From: Nissolia schottii
Lineage: Eukaryota > Streptophyta > Magnoliopsida > Fabales > Fabaceae
Assembly (NCBI GenBank): GCA_003254905.1
Contig: QANU01097637.1
Span: 124,001-188,000 of the forward strand
Length of the DNA stretch: 64,000 nt
Reading direction: 5' to 3'
How positions within the stretch are numbered: position 1 is the first letter of the stretch; every line of letters begins with the position of its first letter. A program made the position numbers and the translations under genes. Below the pieces are notes generated by a model. It saw only the letters and a program-made list of their open reading frames with translations. It did not search any database and was not told the DNA's origin. This document shows positions 11,315 through 24,818 of this stretch, piece by piece.

Positions 11315-14300
11315 CTACTCCAACTCCCTAAGCAAATCAACATTATCTACAAAAACCTGCAACATTTAAAGAAAAACACAAGTTAGTTAACAAATGCTTC
11401 ATTACCCTCTAGCAAGAAAATGAACAAGCAACGTAGCAGAAATAATGCTTGAAATTGTCGAGAGGCATACCGTCTTCCAACCATCAGGGTCCAAGCATGC
11501 TGTAATTTTTGTTGTGATGCCAGGTACTGGTCCTGGTTCCCGAGTAATCTTTCCCCCAGCAAGTTTAATCGCTTCTGCAGTTTTATACACATCATCTGTG
11601 CCTATTGCAATCTGCGAAGAAAAAGAAGAAAGGAATGAGTAAAAGAAATTATCTTAATTGGAAGGCAAGAAACTGCTAATTAAGAGGCTAAAGTTAGCTA
11701 GCATTTCAGGAAAAATCTCACGCAATAGAAATTCTTAACTAGTCACCATCTACCATATTATCCCTTAGGCACTCAAATCTATTTCACGTGTAAAAGAATT
11801 TTCTTTTAATGATAAGCACAATTATATTATGATTCCCAGAACCTTACACATGTCAAATAACCATTTGTATGCCTATGATAGATAACTAGCAAATGGGGGA
11901 AATTGATTTTAGAATGTGTAAAACCACTTTTGGGGGACAAAAACTGCAAAGTGTGGGATGTGAAACGACAAAACAGCAAAATGTATATATAAGCAATAAG
12001 AAGTTACATGGAGGGTATTAATGGGTAATAGGTAATGTGACCAAAAAAGCAGTTGAAATTTCACAACGCCTTTGTTAGTAGTAAAGATAATATATGATAA
12101 TAACCTCTTCAGCAGATTGTAATAATATGAAGAATCAGAGAGGAGAGGAACTACTTGTGTGTACCTGAGCATAAGCATCTCCTTTATCATATTGTGTGAC
12201 TCCATAGTTGCAAGTCAACTCAAGAACAGCATTTTTATCTTCTGGACCATAACCCATCAGTGCAATGGTATACTGCCAAAAAAGGGAAGAAAAAAAGACA
12301 TTTATAGATCAAAGTGATGCAAAGGGCAAACACATGCTGCAAGTATGAAATAAGGTTAGCAAAAATAATTTTTGACCAAACAAAGCAAGCAAGATTGAAC
12401 GTGAAGATCATAAAGATGGTTTACGATCCAAAAGCACAGCAAAGTATATGAATATTTTCAAAAGAAATATAAATCAGGAGAACGTATCAGCATAAGTCAT
12501 CATAATTCACATGCAGACTGGTTTGCTGACCAAGCCATCATAATTCACATGTAATTTTGAAGGACAATAAGGTACATGGACAGTTACAATGTCATCTAAA
12601 ACCAATTAACCACCGATACATTGTACAAGAGAAGGGAATACACAAAATCCGGCGTTTAACTTAATTATACTGTTCGTTTTGTCTTTCAAAACTGTAGATG
12701 GACACCTATGGAATTTTAACTCTGCCAGGTGTGAAAAAAGAAGCCACGGTCAGATATAAGATTTCACATGGTTTAACAAAAGAATGATTGGTTGGTAGAA
12801 CTGATACACAGCAGTTCTCCATTCTAAACAAGTTACGGCTCTGTATGGTTACAGATTAAACATGCTTTTGCACACCACCAAACACTAGGCAAGGTAAAAA
12901 TGCATATCTCATGAGAATCATGTGTGAAACAAAAGTTATTCAATGATAACAAGGCACCTAAATGCATAACATATACATTCACAGAACAACTACATTTTTA
13001 CTACACCCCCGAGCAAGGGTATCATTGCATCTTTAGAGGATTCATTAACAAGGGATCCTATATCCATTTTCCTCAAGCTTAGTTTTTCCATACATGACAT
13101 GGTAAAGCATCGAAGCCCCATGATCACGTATGAACTCTAATTCTAATTATCTTAAATGCTGAGTACTGTGAATACTAACTGCAAAAAAGATCTCAATGCC
13201 AAAATATATACCAAAAGGATGCCAAGGTACCTTGGATTCAGGATTATCTCGTGTACGAAGTAGCTGCATACCAAAAGCCTAAACGGCAGTCAGCAAGTAA
13301 TAACAGAAATGAATTAATGTTGGGTAAATGAAATAATATGAAGATTGAAAACCAACATAAATTTGCCCTCACCTTCTCATAAAATTCTATGGAACGATTA
13401 AGATCGCCCACTCGAAGCATCACTTGGCATAAGGGTTCAGGAGAGGGAGCCCTTTCCAAAAGTTCAAATTTATAACCATTGGGATCTTCAATAAATGCAA
13501 TTACTGTGCTGCCTCCCTTGAAAGGACCAGGTTCCCTAGTTATCTTCCCACCCTTAGCTCTTACAATGTCTACTATTCTTGAAATCTAGTAAATGATCAT
13601 GAAGAAAAAGAAATGGAAATTCCATCATATACATTGTTCAAAAGACAATATAGCAGGAATCCAAAGTGATTAAGTGATAATCAAAACTATCTCCATCTCC
13701 AAGAGAATAAGAAGAAGAAATATACAGTTGTTATACTTGCATATACCAAAATATGTCGCCACCGCTCGCTACTAAGGAACAAAGTTTTTAGAAGGCAAAG
13801 ATGTTTATATAAATGATAGTACATAGTAGAGGCCATGAAAGTTAGGCAAACTTACATCATCGACAGCAATGCCAAAATGGCCAAATCCATTTCCAATATC
13901 ATACTTGTCAATCCCATAATCTGAAACATTTAATCAAAGAATATGAACATTAAATGAAGGGTTTCCATGCCACAAAGTGAAAATATCTGTAACTATATAC
14001 TCTATGAGGAATCTCAAGAACTTAGCCGGGCTCTTACTGTATGTCAGTTCAATAACAAAGTGCGCATCTTCAGGCCCGTATCCAAGAAAGGCGTTGGTAT
14101 ATCTCTGCTCCGGCATGTCCCGCTTTCTGAGCAACTTCATTCCAAGGCATTCTGTATAAAATCTGAAACAACCAACAAATTTGTTTTCCCATGAGAAAGA
14201 TTATAAATATTGGTAAAAGAAGAAAAGTAGTTTAAGAACTAATTGAACTATGGATATACTTTATGGTTCTGTCCAAGTCCCCAACACGATACACAACATG

Positions 14301-14852
14301 AAGCATTCTTCTCTTATCCTGCTTGACCCAATCAAGTACATTTTCCTGTGTCGCAGATTGGGACAAGTTCCCTGATGCCATCACTCTCACTGAGTTACCA
14401 TCATGCCCCAATAGCCTGGTTGATTTCACGCCAAAACTATGGTACTGTGGAACATCTGAATTGCAACACCAGAAAATAACACAGCATCATTCATTGAATC
14501 ATGAAATGCCCACAATCACTCAGAAATCAATGTTAAAAGCATATGGGAAAAAACGCACAATTTTTTTGTTTCAATGGAGGAAAAAAAAAATGGCTGACTG
14601 GGTGTAAAAATTTCAGGCAAACAGAACAATGTGGTCAAAATCTCAAAGGGTCCATGAAAAAGATAGCAACTTCGGAGACTATTTGCAAAAGGGTCAAGGA
14701 CATTGAGAGATAGAGAGATTGCAAAGCTTACCGCTGCCATGGTGAAAAAGAGAGAACCTTTGAGAAGGGTTGAAGGAAAAGAGAGAAGGGTTGCAGAAAC
14801 GAGGGGAAGGTAACCTGAAGGAGGAGAGAGAGGGACGAAGAGAAGAAGCCAT
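11315..14852 (-). CDS. Two-domain glyoxalase I (lactoylglutathione lyase), plastid-targeted
   Basis: Nine exons in transcript order: 14732-14852, 14260-14455, 14038-14162, 13856-13920, 13373-13585, 13231-13278, 12165-12272, 11471-11611 and 11315-11356. They total 1059 bases and encode 352 aa. The enzyme isomerises the methylglyoxal-glutathione hemithioacetal to S-lactoylglutathione. Residues 1 to about 60 form a Ser/Arg/Phe-rich transit peptide ([19 protein letters not shown]). Domain 1 carries [36 protein letters not shown] and YKFELLERA. Domain 2 carries [37 protein letters not shown] and DGWKTVFVD. Length and layout match the plastid Arabidopsis enzyme At1g67280. Domain 1 keeps all four metal-ligand positions (H, E, H, E) whereas domain 2 has Q, E, Q, V, which predicts one working metal site. 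Unknown here: metal preference (Ni or Zn) and stress regulation. Confidence 0.92.
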
Positions 14853-16461
14853 TTTTGGGAGAAGCCACGGTGTTGTGTGTGAATTGCGTGATGCTGTCTT
14901 CTGTCTTATGAATGATGACTATGAATTGTGTGCTTCAGGTCAGAGGTAATAAAAGGGCTTTTTGGGCACTATGTTTTCGAGGGTTTAAATAAGGTGGCAA
15001 TGTGATGGCATAGCACTTCTTCACCTTTCACAAGATTTGGTGTCTCTGCAGATTTGCTTGTTCTTTCCAAGTGGAATTGCAGCTAGTGATGTCTAGGGAT
15101 TCTTTTTGGATCAATGTCCTATTCTTTTTAATTTTGAAAAGAAAAGAGTTACATTAGTTAGTTTTATTGATTATTTACGTGAACTTCTTATGTTAATGTA
15201 ATAATTAATTCTAAATAAATGACAAGATGATTTTCATTTTAAAAACAAGAAGGTCTTGATCCATTTTTTATATGATAAGAATTCATTTACACATAAAAAA
15301 AAAAGCCTATCATATCTATTTTATCTAATTTGAAGGATTTATTTTAATATATTATTTGTGTAAAAAAAAAGGTTTTCTACCGTTATTTCAGTATGCATAG
15401 TTATGTTATTAAAAGTGTTTGACCTTTATCATAACTACTTTAAAAATTATATTGAAAATAAGATACTCCCTCAGTTTTATTATTGTTTTTTAATTTATAC
15501 ACTTTAAGTTATGTGTGAGTATTAAATAAATAATTGAAAATTTTGAAAGTAAAAAAAAAAGTTAATAATACTTTACAAATTACCCACATTTAAGGTTATC
15601 AAACTCGATAGTTGAAATAAATTTGTGAAGTTTCAACAAACTCAAATCGTCAACTTGTAAGCGTTCACATATGTAAAAAAAGATATTATGTACACAATAT
15701 AATTAGTAATTAAACATGATTAAATGTCATATTTATAAATGATATTGAATAATATTAACCTTATAATAAAACAAATAAAAGAAATATCATAAAATATACC
15801 TTAACTCATGACTTAATTGTTATGTTATACTTTATTCTACACACGAATTATTTTGTAGTTCAATAAAACATAACTCAATTATGATAAATATATAAAATTA
15901 GCTTATTAAACTTAATTGATATTATTTAACATAAGCAAGTCAAGTAAGTATCCAGCAAAAGTTGTCAAATTTATACATTTTGAGAAAAAAATAAAGTGTT
16001 AATTTAAAATTGTAAACACGTAAACTTACAATCGATTTTTATCTAGTTTACACCAAAAAGAATTTACATGATAGTTAACTCATTTTTAGGTGATATTATT
16101 ATAAACTTGTAAGAGCTTAAGAGTTAACTCAAAAGTTTAATAAATATGTCTCACTCAATATACAGATAATGGAGTGATTGAAGTTATTACTAGTGTATAA
16201 GTATAATAAAAATAATAATAAGGGTATATTATAAGAAAATTGTTAATGTTGTCTAAATTTAGATGGTGAACAAATATTTGTAAAAATACAAAAATAGAAA
16301 AATAAACAAGTAAAAAAAAGGAGAGAGTATGATTATAAGTAATTCGTAATGTCTTGTATCCTATTGCCTTCATTTTATGTTGGATTCACATGGAGGTGGA
16401 GGATGCAGGTAGAGTTGTTGGGCTTGCGGCTGCTAGTATGATGGCTTTGAGGATGGTTAGC
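14853..16461. other. Intergenic and glyoxalase promoter; AT-rich
   Basis: The first 200 bases should hold the 5' UTR and promoter of the glyoxalase gene. The rest is very AT-rich without a supported gene; the ORF at 16155-16373 is low complexity. Confidence 0.4.
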
Positions 16462-17360
16462 TAGGAGTGGCCTGCGATGGGGTGGGTGAAGGTTAATGTG
16501 AATGGTAGCTGATAGGAATAGGAGCCCATAACTCATGAAGATTAACACCAATGAACTATGTGAGAAACCACACAAATGGGTCAAACACCACACTTGTTCT
16601 TCAATTGTACTGTTGCCACTCCACAAAACATGCCGCTTGGCCTCCACATTGTCGAGAAGACTTTCAATACAAGGGATCCCACACTTGGATATAACGACCG
16701 CCATTCTCCAATACTCCACCAAGCCAATCCAAACCATTAGATCTAGTACTACTTGATGGGAAATGGGGAACAAAACTGGAGAGATTAACACCAATGGCCA
16801 AAGTGAGAAATCATGCAAATGGGTCGGACGTTACATCTTGACCCAAAACCTTAATGTAATGACTTTATATGTGTCCTCCCACTTATATACGATTCAATTA
16901 GTCCATTACCAACTAATGTGAGACTATTTTAAACACTTGCTCTTAAATCCCAACAATAGCTCGCTTGGTAACTTGGGACTGGTGGTTTTGGTAGTGTTTT
17001 TCGTGGTTCTAATGGGGAGTGAATTGTTGGTTTCAAGGGTGGCATAGGCATTGCAGAAACCTTTTTTCGAAAATTATTAGTCATTCCATTTGGATTACAG
17101 GTGGCGTGGGAATATGATTTTCATCATGTGTAGTTTGAAAGTGATTCCTCTAAGGCTCTCCACTTGATCCGTGACACAATTTTGGTGCATAACTTTTGTG
17201 CAATTATCAATGGTATTAAGGAGTGATTGTCTAGAGATTGAGATTTTCGCATCACTCATGTGCTTCGCAAAGGGAACTATTGTATTGATTTTCTTGCTAG
17301 GGAAAGGTCGTTGTCAATTTCTACATCGTGGGGGCTCCACTGCCATTGTTGTAGGCTCTC
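16462..17360 (+). pseudogene. Degenerate RNase H-like domain (LINE-type or related) relic
   Basis: Frame-shifted, stop-interrupted pieces read WPAMGWVKVNVNGS (16470-16509), then SLGNLG (16961 onward), GGFGSVFRGSNGE, AWEYDFHHV and FESDSSKALHLIRD. The last piece ends HVLRKGNYCIDFLAR. This is the order of the plant RNase H-like (RVT_3) domain found at the end of non-LTR retrotransposons and in free-standing genomic copies. Stops (for example TGA for Trp after SNGE) and shifts show it is not functional. No reverse transcriptase was found on either side. It is split by the solo LTR at 16510-16955. Confidence 0.75.
16510..16955. mobile_element. Solo LTR (446 bp) inserted in the RNase H relic
   Basis: It begins TGATAGG and ends CCCAACA, the TG...CA form of LTRs. 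It is flanked by near-identical 5-base duplications, GTAGC (16505-16509) and ATAGC (16956-16960). Removing the element and one duplication joins the RNase H reading frame exactly (NGS|SLGNLG). Internally, a diverged direct repeat of about 60 bases starts near 16538 and 16777 ('attaacaccaatg', 'aaatgggtc'). No internal retrotransposon region is present, so a solo LTR is the simplest reading; a small non-autonomous element is the alternative. Confidence 0.7.
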
Positions 17361-19003
17361 CTTTCCAAGGATTATAGAGGAACTTGGTTTCTAAGGTAGT
17401 CTAATCTTTATTTTTAGTGTACCTTCTAAAATTTAAGGGTCTCGATATCATAATGTCTAGAATTTAGCCAACTATCTCACTACTTTGAATTATTTATTGT
17501 TTTAAACTTATGATTGAATCTCAAACATTTAAATACAAAGTGATACTAATACCTTCGTAAAAATGGTACCAAATGATGAATCTTTTATATATTAAAATCG
17601 GTGAAGGCTACATTGCACCTTAAAATTATGGTGTGCGATGCACCAGGTGGGAGTAGGGTGGACCACATAAAATTATTACATGCTTTATCATATTAAATTA
17701 TATTTCAATGCATTTAATTAATAATTTCATAACCCATTATCCCCCCTCTCAACACTAGCAGCTCCAGTGAAGACTCAAACGAAGCTTGGACGACCTCCAA
17801 CGACTGCGAGTTCGTTGTCAGTGCGCAATTCAGATCCAATTTAAAATTTGGGGACTCTGCATTCAATCACTGCAAAGTGCAAACCTTGTGTTTACTAATC
17901 CTAATCTATAAATTGGTGGTTGTCGTGTCTAAGAAAGAGAGTATTTGTGGAAGGGGATGGTCGTTGGTGCATGAAAATGAAGAATAAAAAAAAAGGGATG
18001 GTTGGATCAAGATGGGAGCAAGAAAGAGAATGGGAAACAAGTAACCAATAAAAATATCCAACTGCTTATAATAAATAACAACAATCTAAGGGTTTACATC
18101 CCTCACTTTACAACAAGGTGCATCATGCACCTTAACATGCAAGGAACATTTAAGCTAATTCCTAAAAAACCATGATGCTACTCAATATCCGTTGAAATGC
18201 CATAATTTTTTATACAATGATTAAAAACTTTCTTTTTAACGTAGACACTATGATTATAACTTTTCTAACTTAAGTCATGATTTTAAAAAATATTGCAGCG
18301 AATAGTCCTCTTTTTAAAGAAAATACTGAAACAAGCACTTACTTTTCTTGTATGTTTTATTTTTATGTGTTGTTGTAGTATTTCAATTGCATCTGCCTAA
18401 TAATTTAAGATTTTTGAAAAATTATTCTTGACATTGTGTAGATTGTTGAAGTTCCTCACCAATTTTTTGGTGTGTCTGATTATGTGTAGATAATCATTTA
18501 CTATAAGTATGTAATTTTCCATATACAAAGAGGGTTTTGACTTGTTTCTCACTTTGTTGGCATATCTAATTTGGCCTATCTTAAGACATGCTTAGCTTAA
18601 ATTCACACTACACTTGCTTTTAAGCTTCAAGTAAATGAATCAAATTTAATTTACATAGCAGCATAAGAGTTTTTCTTTGCATATGCATTAGATTCACACT
18701 CACAATGGGCATACGTAACTTGTATTTGTTTATGGAAGACAAAGGTAATATTGGTATAAAGCATTTCAAGCTCAGCAATTGAGTGGGCTTAAAATATGTA
18801 TCAAAATTAAATATTTAATTAAAAAAAAACAAGAGTTCATTAAAGATAAATTGAAACTTTCTACTCTACATTCATGTTTTAAGTTTTAACTTAAATTATA
18901 TATCACCGCCCATTAAGGCAAATAATAGGATCAACTCAACACGAGAATCACATTGCCAAAAATGAGAAATTAAAAAAAAAATCAGAAAAAAAAATTAATA
19001 TTT
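17361..19003. other. Intergenic; possible old repeat at 17606-18150
   Basis: No gene is supported. Imperfect inverted words around 'gatgcacc/ggtgcatc' occur near 17606-17650 and 18110-18150 and might be the ends of a degenerate element. Otherwise AT-rich sequence. Confidence 0.3.
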
Positions 19004-19123
19004 TATATAAGCATTTTCTCTCTTACTTGCCCCTTTCAGTTTTCACTCTCAATTTTCCACTGATCTCAGCACAGAGAAAGAGAATTGAACTAGGGTTTCA
19101 TCATCACTCTTCGAAAAATTCAG
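19004..19123 (+). promoter_or_regulatory. NINJA core promoter and first non-coding exon
   Basis: TATATAA at 19004-19010 is followed by CT-rich sequence and an AG-rich leader. A good donor (CAG|GTATTT) lies at 19123/19124, so a 5' UTR exon of about 90 bases followed by intron(s) before the ATG at 20170 is likely. Leader splicing cannot be settled without transcripts. An ORF at 19322-19510 lies in this leader region and is not supported as coding. An ATT microsatellite sits near 19803-19841. Confidence 0.5.
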
Positions 19124-20169
19124 GTATTTCCATTTCTTTTTCCTCTTTAGCTATTTCTGTTATCAACTCTGCGATCGTTCTTTTGTGAACCCTAATGACT
19201 GGCTCTTATATCTGTTTTTTCTTCATCTTATTCTTTTTGGCCCCCAAACTTGCATCTCAGAGTCAGCTTAGAAACTCCGATCGGAGCTTTACCCATTTTT
19301 CCTTAACCTTCAGGAAACCGATTGGGACGAGAAAGTTTCAAAATTGAAGTGGAAAAGAGATTGAAAAAACAAAGTGAAGAATTTGCTTTTGCAGTTGCTA
19401 ATTTTTGGCTGTGGCTATGGGATTCTTCAGATTGGGGTGGCAGAAACAAGTTTCTCACATCACTTGAAAGAGGGAGGGAAGTGAAAGATTTGGATCAGAA
19501 GTTGAGGTGAGGTGAGGTTTTTCAACTGATTCACACCCTTTGCTCCTTCTGAGCTTAACTGAGTTTGCTTTGTTCGTTTACTATTCAAGGTCCTGATCTG
19601 TTTGAAAAGGAAAGGATTTTGTGTTTGGTTTTGTTGGTTTAATTGTGTTATTATTACTAGCGGTGCCCAGGCACGAAATCTGCATATTGAACTTGAGTTT
19701 ATTTGGAATAAATGGACACTATACTTTATTTTTGGTATAACAAAATTTGGATACCAAAAGCAGTTATTCACTCCAATCCCTTTATTAGATGCAATAGATT
19801 ATAATAATTATTATTACTATTATTAATTATTATTATTATTATATGGTATACGATTCTGGAGAGGAGACTTCAGCAACTGCAGTATTGTTACGGGCCAAAG
19901 TTTAATACCACGGAAGTTTGTATAAATGGAATCTGATATGCCCTTGAGTATAGACATAGGAATGGGTTGTGATTTTTTTTGATATTGTGAATGAAAATCT
20001 TGATTATGTTACTAATTTTATCATGCGAGGCTGTGTTATGCAGCTGATATGGATTGCCTTGTTTACTGCAATAATGAATGCAGGTATTTGATGGTTACTG
20101 ATGGAGGTGGACTAATTTGTAATATACGTCTGGTGTTGTTTGAATTTTGATAGGCTTAGAGATTGCAAC

Positions 20170-22010
20170 ATGGAGGATGACAGTGGGCTTGAGCTCAGCT
20201 TGGGTTTATCTTGTGGTGGCTCGTCCGTCAAATCCAAGAGTAAAAATGGTAGCTCCTCAGATACTAGGGCAGAAGAAGTTGGGAAAGGTGGGAAAATGGT
20301 TGATGGCTTTAAGAGCATGTTTGATGCTGGTCCTCAGAAGCCGGACTCGGTTGCTGGAGCTCGAAGATCTGATCCCTCAAAGCCAGAGGAGAACTTCTTT
20401 AGTGACCTTTCAAAGGCCAAAGAAGATAATGCTTCTTTGAATTTGAATGGGGGAGGATTTTGGGCTGCAAACAGTAACAAACCTATTGAAATCGAGGATG
20501 ATAATCGGTTGGAGGCAGTAAATAAGAGAAAGATGTCTTTTGATGATGTACGTAGTCAAAAGAAGCAGGACGGTGATGTTCATCATGCTAGTTTACATGA
20601 CAGGGCAAGAACATCACACATTTCTATAACAGAAGATGGCTCAACTGCTGAGAATGAAGATGTGGCGGATTCTGAAGCCGAGAACTCCACTTCTAGGCCT
20701 ATCTCACGCCACGGTGATGGTTCCAAAGGATTTATCAGGGGTGGTGCATCTTCTGATGCGCCAAAAGAGGTCCGTGGAGTTGCTGACTCGAGTGCCGCTG
20801 ACTTTACTGGACAGAAAAGATTCACTGTGTCATCAGAAAAAGATTTTAAGCTTGCAAACATGAGTTATGGTGCTTCCTTCTCTGCTCAACCAATGAACAT
20901 GATGAATGTGCCGTACCCTTCTCAAGGAAAAGAGTCCAACTCTGTTGGAGTGCCTAACCCTCAGAGATTGATGCATGTGATGCCTACTTTAGCTGGTGAA
21001 CGCCCAGGAGGCCAACCTGTGAGTAATGGGAGCTTGCCGGTGATGTTTGGATATCCTTCGGTTCAGATCCCTATGTTGGATAAGGATAACTCGTGGGGTT
21101 TGGTTTCTCGTCCTCAACAATTACACCCTTCCTTTGCTGGGAGGGGTCCTCCTAACTCAGGTAATTTAGATGTGGATGGATGATATAGGTAAACAATGAA
21201 TCTTCGTGATGCAAGTTTCCAAGATGTGCTTGTTGGATTGGTTATAAATTGCTAGATGTTTTGGAATGTGTATATATTCTAAAATAAATCATAGATTGGT
21301 AAATTGAATCAAATATTCTAGAACAACTGGAATACCAAAATATGGACCCCATTTATGTCAGGAATGTTGATGACAGTCATAAATGCTTGTCTTTTCTGGC
21401 TGCAGTTTACTAGTATGGTCTTGTAATAATTGTAAGAAGCTATATTTATTGTTTCACAAAGCATATCGACCTTTCTATTTGAATGACATTATACTGTTGT
21501 TGTGTGAATATAGCTGCCCTACACATGATCTCAGGCAATATATCTGAGGCCATGCCATTTGAAGGAAGGCCATTGGAAAGAACCAAAGGAGAGGGAAAAC
21601 TGCGTGTTACTGAAGAAGGCTCCTCTTCACAACCTGAAGATGTGAAAGGAAGCAGCACAAACCTCAGGGCCAAGGACGTACCAGACCAGCCGACAGGAGA
21701 AGGTTCCACCATCGACTTCTCAAACATTAAGCCAGGTCTTGCTGCAGAAGTGAAATTCGGCGGATGCGGTTCGTATCCAAACCTGCCTTGGGTATCCACC
21801 ACAGGATCAGGTCCAAATGGAAGGACAATATCTGGTGTTACTTACCGATACAGCACCAACCAGATCAGGATTGTTTGCGCGTGCCATGGTTCTCACATGA
21901 GCCCTGAGGAGTTTGTTCGCCACGCAAATGAAGACCAAGCCAATCCGGAGAGCGGCGCAGTTTTGGGTGCAGTGGCGAACGGCAACCCTGCAGCCTCTTC
22001 TCATGGCTAG
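20170..22010 (+). CDS. NINJA: NINJA, jasmonate-signalling adaptor of JAZ repressors
   Basis: Two exons, 20170-21160 and 21514-22010, total 1488 bases and encode 495 aa. NINJA bridges JAZ repressors to the TOPLESS co-repressor in the nucleus and so keeps jasmonate-response genes off. Near the N-terminus is the EAR motif LELSLGLS (residues 7-14), which recruits TOPLESS. A basic segment NKRKMSF (about 128-134) may act in nuclear import. The C-terminal domain, with GVTYRYSTNQIRIVCACHG and MSPEEFVRHA, is the conserved JAZ (TIFY)-binding block of the NINJA/AFP family. The start is the MEDD methionine; the ORF is open upstream, but the in-frame ATG at 20140 lies before a probable splice acceptor (TTTGATAG). 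The protein is somewhat longer than Arabidopsis NINJA (about 425 aa), mainly in the low-complexity middle. In Arabidopsis NINJA (At4g28910) lies beside ATL42, as it does here. Confidence 0.9.
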
Positions 22011-24818
22011 ATTCCTGTACCATCTTAGTTGAACTTCACTAATAATATAGTTGGTTCAACAAGAGGATCTGGGAAAATCTGGCCATAAAAATTTTGTACA
22101 GATGAATGAGATTCCTACCATTTTTATGTATACACTTTAATTACCTAATTTGGCTATTTTCCTTTAATTACTTTGTAGCGACTGCAAACAAAACTGCAGT
22201 TGCATGTAATAAAGGCCTATCATCATCCATCTGTACTATTAAATGGTAATTAAGCTTCTGATTTTATTCCTGCAGTTTATTCAGCTTTTAATGGAACTTC
22301 AAAACGTGCATCATATTACACATTATGAATCTTCACCCTTAATCCTCTCATGTGCACATTTTCATATTTTTTAATGAGGATCCATTCCCGGCTGTTTCCA
22401 ATGCATGGTTATGATTCCATGTTTCATCAATGCTAAAAGCAATGCCTCCTTTTTGCATATTCAATCATCACAAGTATAGTTTCAAGAAATATTGCCTCCA
22501 TTTTCCACTTCCCGGTTGCCTTTAACTAATAACTCCACGCCCATTCCCATGAAGGTGCCAATGCCATTGAAAGTGGGTATGGGTAAAAACCACTTCTTTG
22601 ACCCTTCTAGTTCTCAAAGGGAATTAATGAACCCCTATAATGGAGCCTCACTTATTGTAAAGGCCAATAATGTAGAAAAGAGATGAAGGCTTTTTTTTGC
22701 TGACCTCCATTTCTGGTTCCATTTTCTTTTGGATTGATGGATCTACCCAAGATAGCTTCAAATATTACAAATCGTTGTTCAACATAAATAACAAAGCATC
22801 AACGCATGATTGCACATTAATTGTGTATCATAATTATACTTTCTTTTATTCCTTCCATATCCTGCACCATACAACATAATATTAGTGTGAGTTTCTCGTA
22901 TAACTCATTAGCATTCAAGAGTATTGATACCCTTTAATATTTGTGATTAAAGATTTAACTACACTTCCCACTGACTCTTATGATAAAAAAATTATAAAAT
23001 TTGTGATTGAATTACAACCATTGAATATAAGAATGATACCTATATTCTTATAAAAATTAGGATACCGAAGAAAGTTCCAATAGTAAAAACCACCAAAATC
23101 TATCAAGTAATTTATTAAATTTGGCTATTGATTTAGTTCAAACCATAGTTATTAAACTTAATCCGGTCATCAACCTAGTGGTTTTGATTCTTCACAAAAT
23201 GGTTTACAATACAAGTAAGGAACAAAAAGCTATAGATGCTTTGTTTTCTCCCCAAAACATGTTAGATGACTTTCTACTTCTTTGCTACCAAGTCTTGGAA
23301 CAGTACAACTTTTCATCAGGCAACAGCATGACGAGCATGTCCCTTGTTAACCAAATCAACTTGGAATTTTGTGTATTAACATTGACTTTCAACGTTTACT
23401 TTTTTAGGTTTTCTTTTGCAAGGTCAGCGAAACTAGTACACTTAACTTGGCCATTATTGGTGAAATTAGAAGAAAAAAAAATTAATGGGAACATAACAGG
23501 TTGGTTAGTAGGAAGGATAGTGAAGGGTTCATGATCATCATTATTGAGCACTGATAAATTGAAATAATATGTTAATTCCACATAAAACTAAATATAAGTC
23601 CAAACAGAACCGCAGATTCCATAACATATGCAGCCAGATCAGGTTATCTTTTCAATTTATTTTTTCATCCACTTTAGGGCCAATAATTGTTATGCCCCGT
23701 CTCTGTAAGGAATGTGGTCAAGATAGTTTTATAATAGTTTGAACAATTTTCTTTTCTTGTGTTAACTTTTGAGGATGAATTCGGATCAAAATTCTCAAAT
23801 CCAGTTCTATAAATTTTACGCTCTATATATTTTAGCTAATTTTTGGAGTGAATTTAGACCTTCAATTCTTATATTAAAAAATTAAACCATAACACATTTG
23901 GAAGAATGTGGCATTTTAGGTGAGTTTAGATTCATGTTTTGGTGGTTTTGTCTGAGCAGTAAGCTGCCAAATTAGACTTAACCCAACTCAATGACTTTCT
24001 AGGATGTGATGTGAAAACAGCCTTTGACATTTTTAATTGCAAATAATAATCCTTAACAATTAACATACATATCTATTACAAAGTCTGGGTTACTGAGTTA
24101 CTGAAATATATTTTTTATATGCATAATAAAAATTGACGTAACACTTGTTTAAAATGTCTACAAGTTATATCAATTTGATCACATTTTTGTTGATGTTCAA
24201 TCATAAATGGTCTACTTAATAGTTAATTGTAATGCAATGGTTGAATCAATAAAAGTTATATTTTATAAAAAAAATTAAAAGGTGTAACGATACCTAAAGT
24301 TATGCTAATGTAACTTAATCCTGAACCATATATATACACACACGTGGAGCTTTCATTTGTTGGATTCAGTGATACAAACAAAACAAAATCAGGGTTGATT
24401 TCAAAGTTCAAACTCAAGGTAAAAGGATTAAATCTTGCACGCCTAATTAATACAAAAGATGGCGTATAAGGATTAAACTGATGAAATTGTGGCGATGTCA
24501 TATCGTATGTCATTAATTCTTAAACTCATGGACACGCCTACCAGGTCAAAAATAGAGTTTAAATAAAAATTGTAGGACCCCCCCCCCCCACCTTGTGATC
24601 ACTATTGAATCCCCTAAGTATTATAACGACATTTTTTAAATGGAAGAATCAAATTGAGACGCAAAACGTAGCCTAAGAAGAAACCAAGAAAACTGACACA
24701 AGAAAAGGTTGCTATTTGAGGGAAAACAATATATAATAACAATCATGTCCATGCACAACAACTCCATCATCACAAACTATATTTTTTTATGGGGAAAAAT
24801 GTTTAGGGAGGAGGAAAA
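22011..24818. other. Intergenic downstream of NINJA
   Basis: The 3' UTR of NINJA probably fills the first few hundred bases. ORFs at 22492-22686 and 23121-23534 have no recognisable domain. A homopolymer of ten C lies near 24580. No RNA gene was seen. Confidence 0.4.

Noticed and set aside
16375..16818. A 147-codon minus-strand ORF
   Set aside because: It crosses the solo LTR and RNase H relic; the open frame is incidental and has no recognisable domain.
17606..18150. Possible MITE with 'gatgcacc/ggtgcatc' ends
   Set aside because: The inverted words are short and poorly aligned and no target duplication was seen; kept only as a note in the intergenic entry.
20583..20861. Minus-strand ORF inside NINJA
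   Set aside because: Shadow of the NINJA coding frame; no homology.
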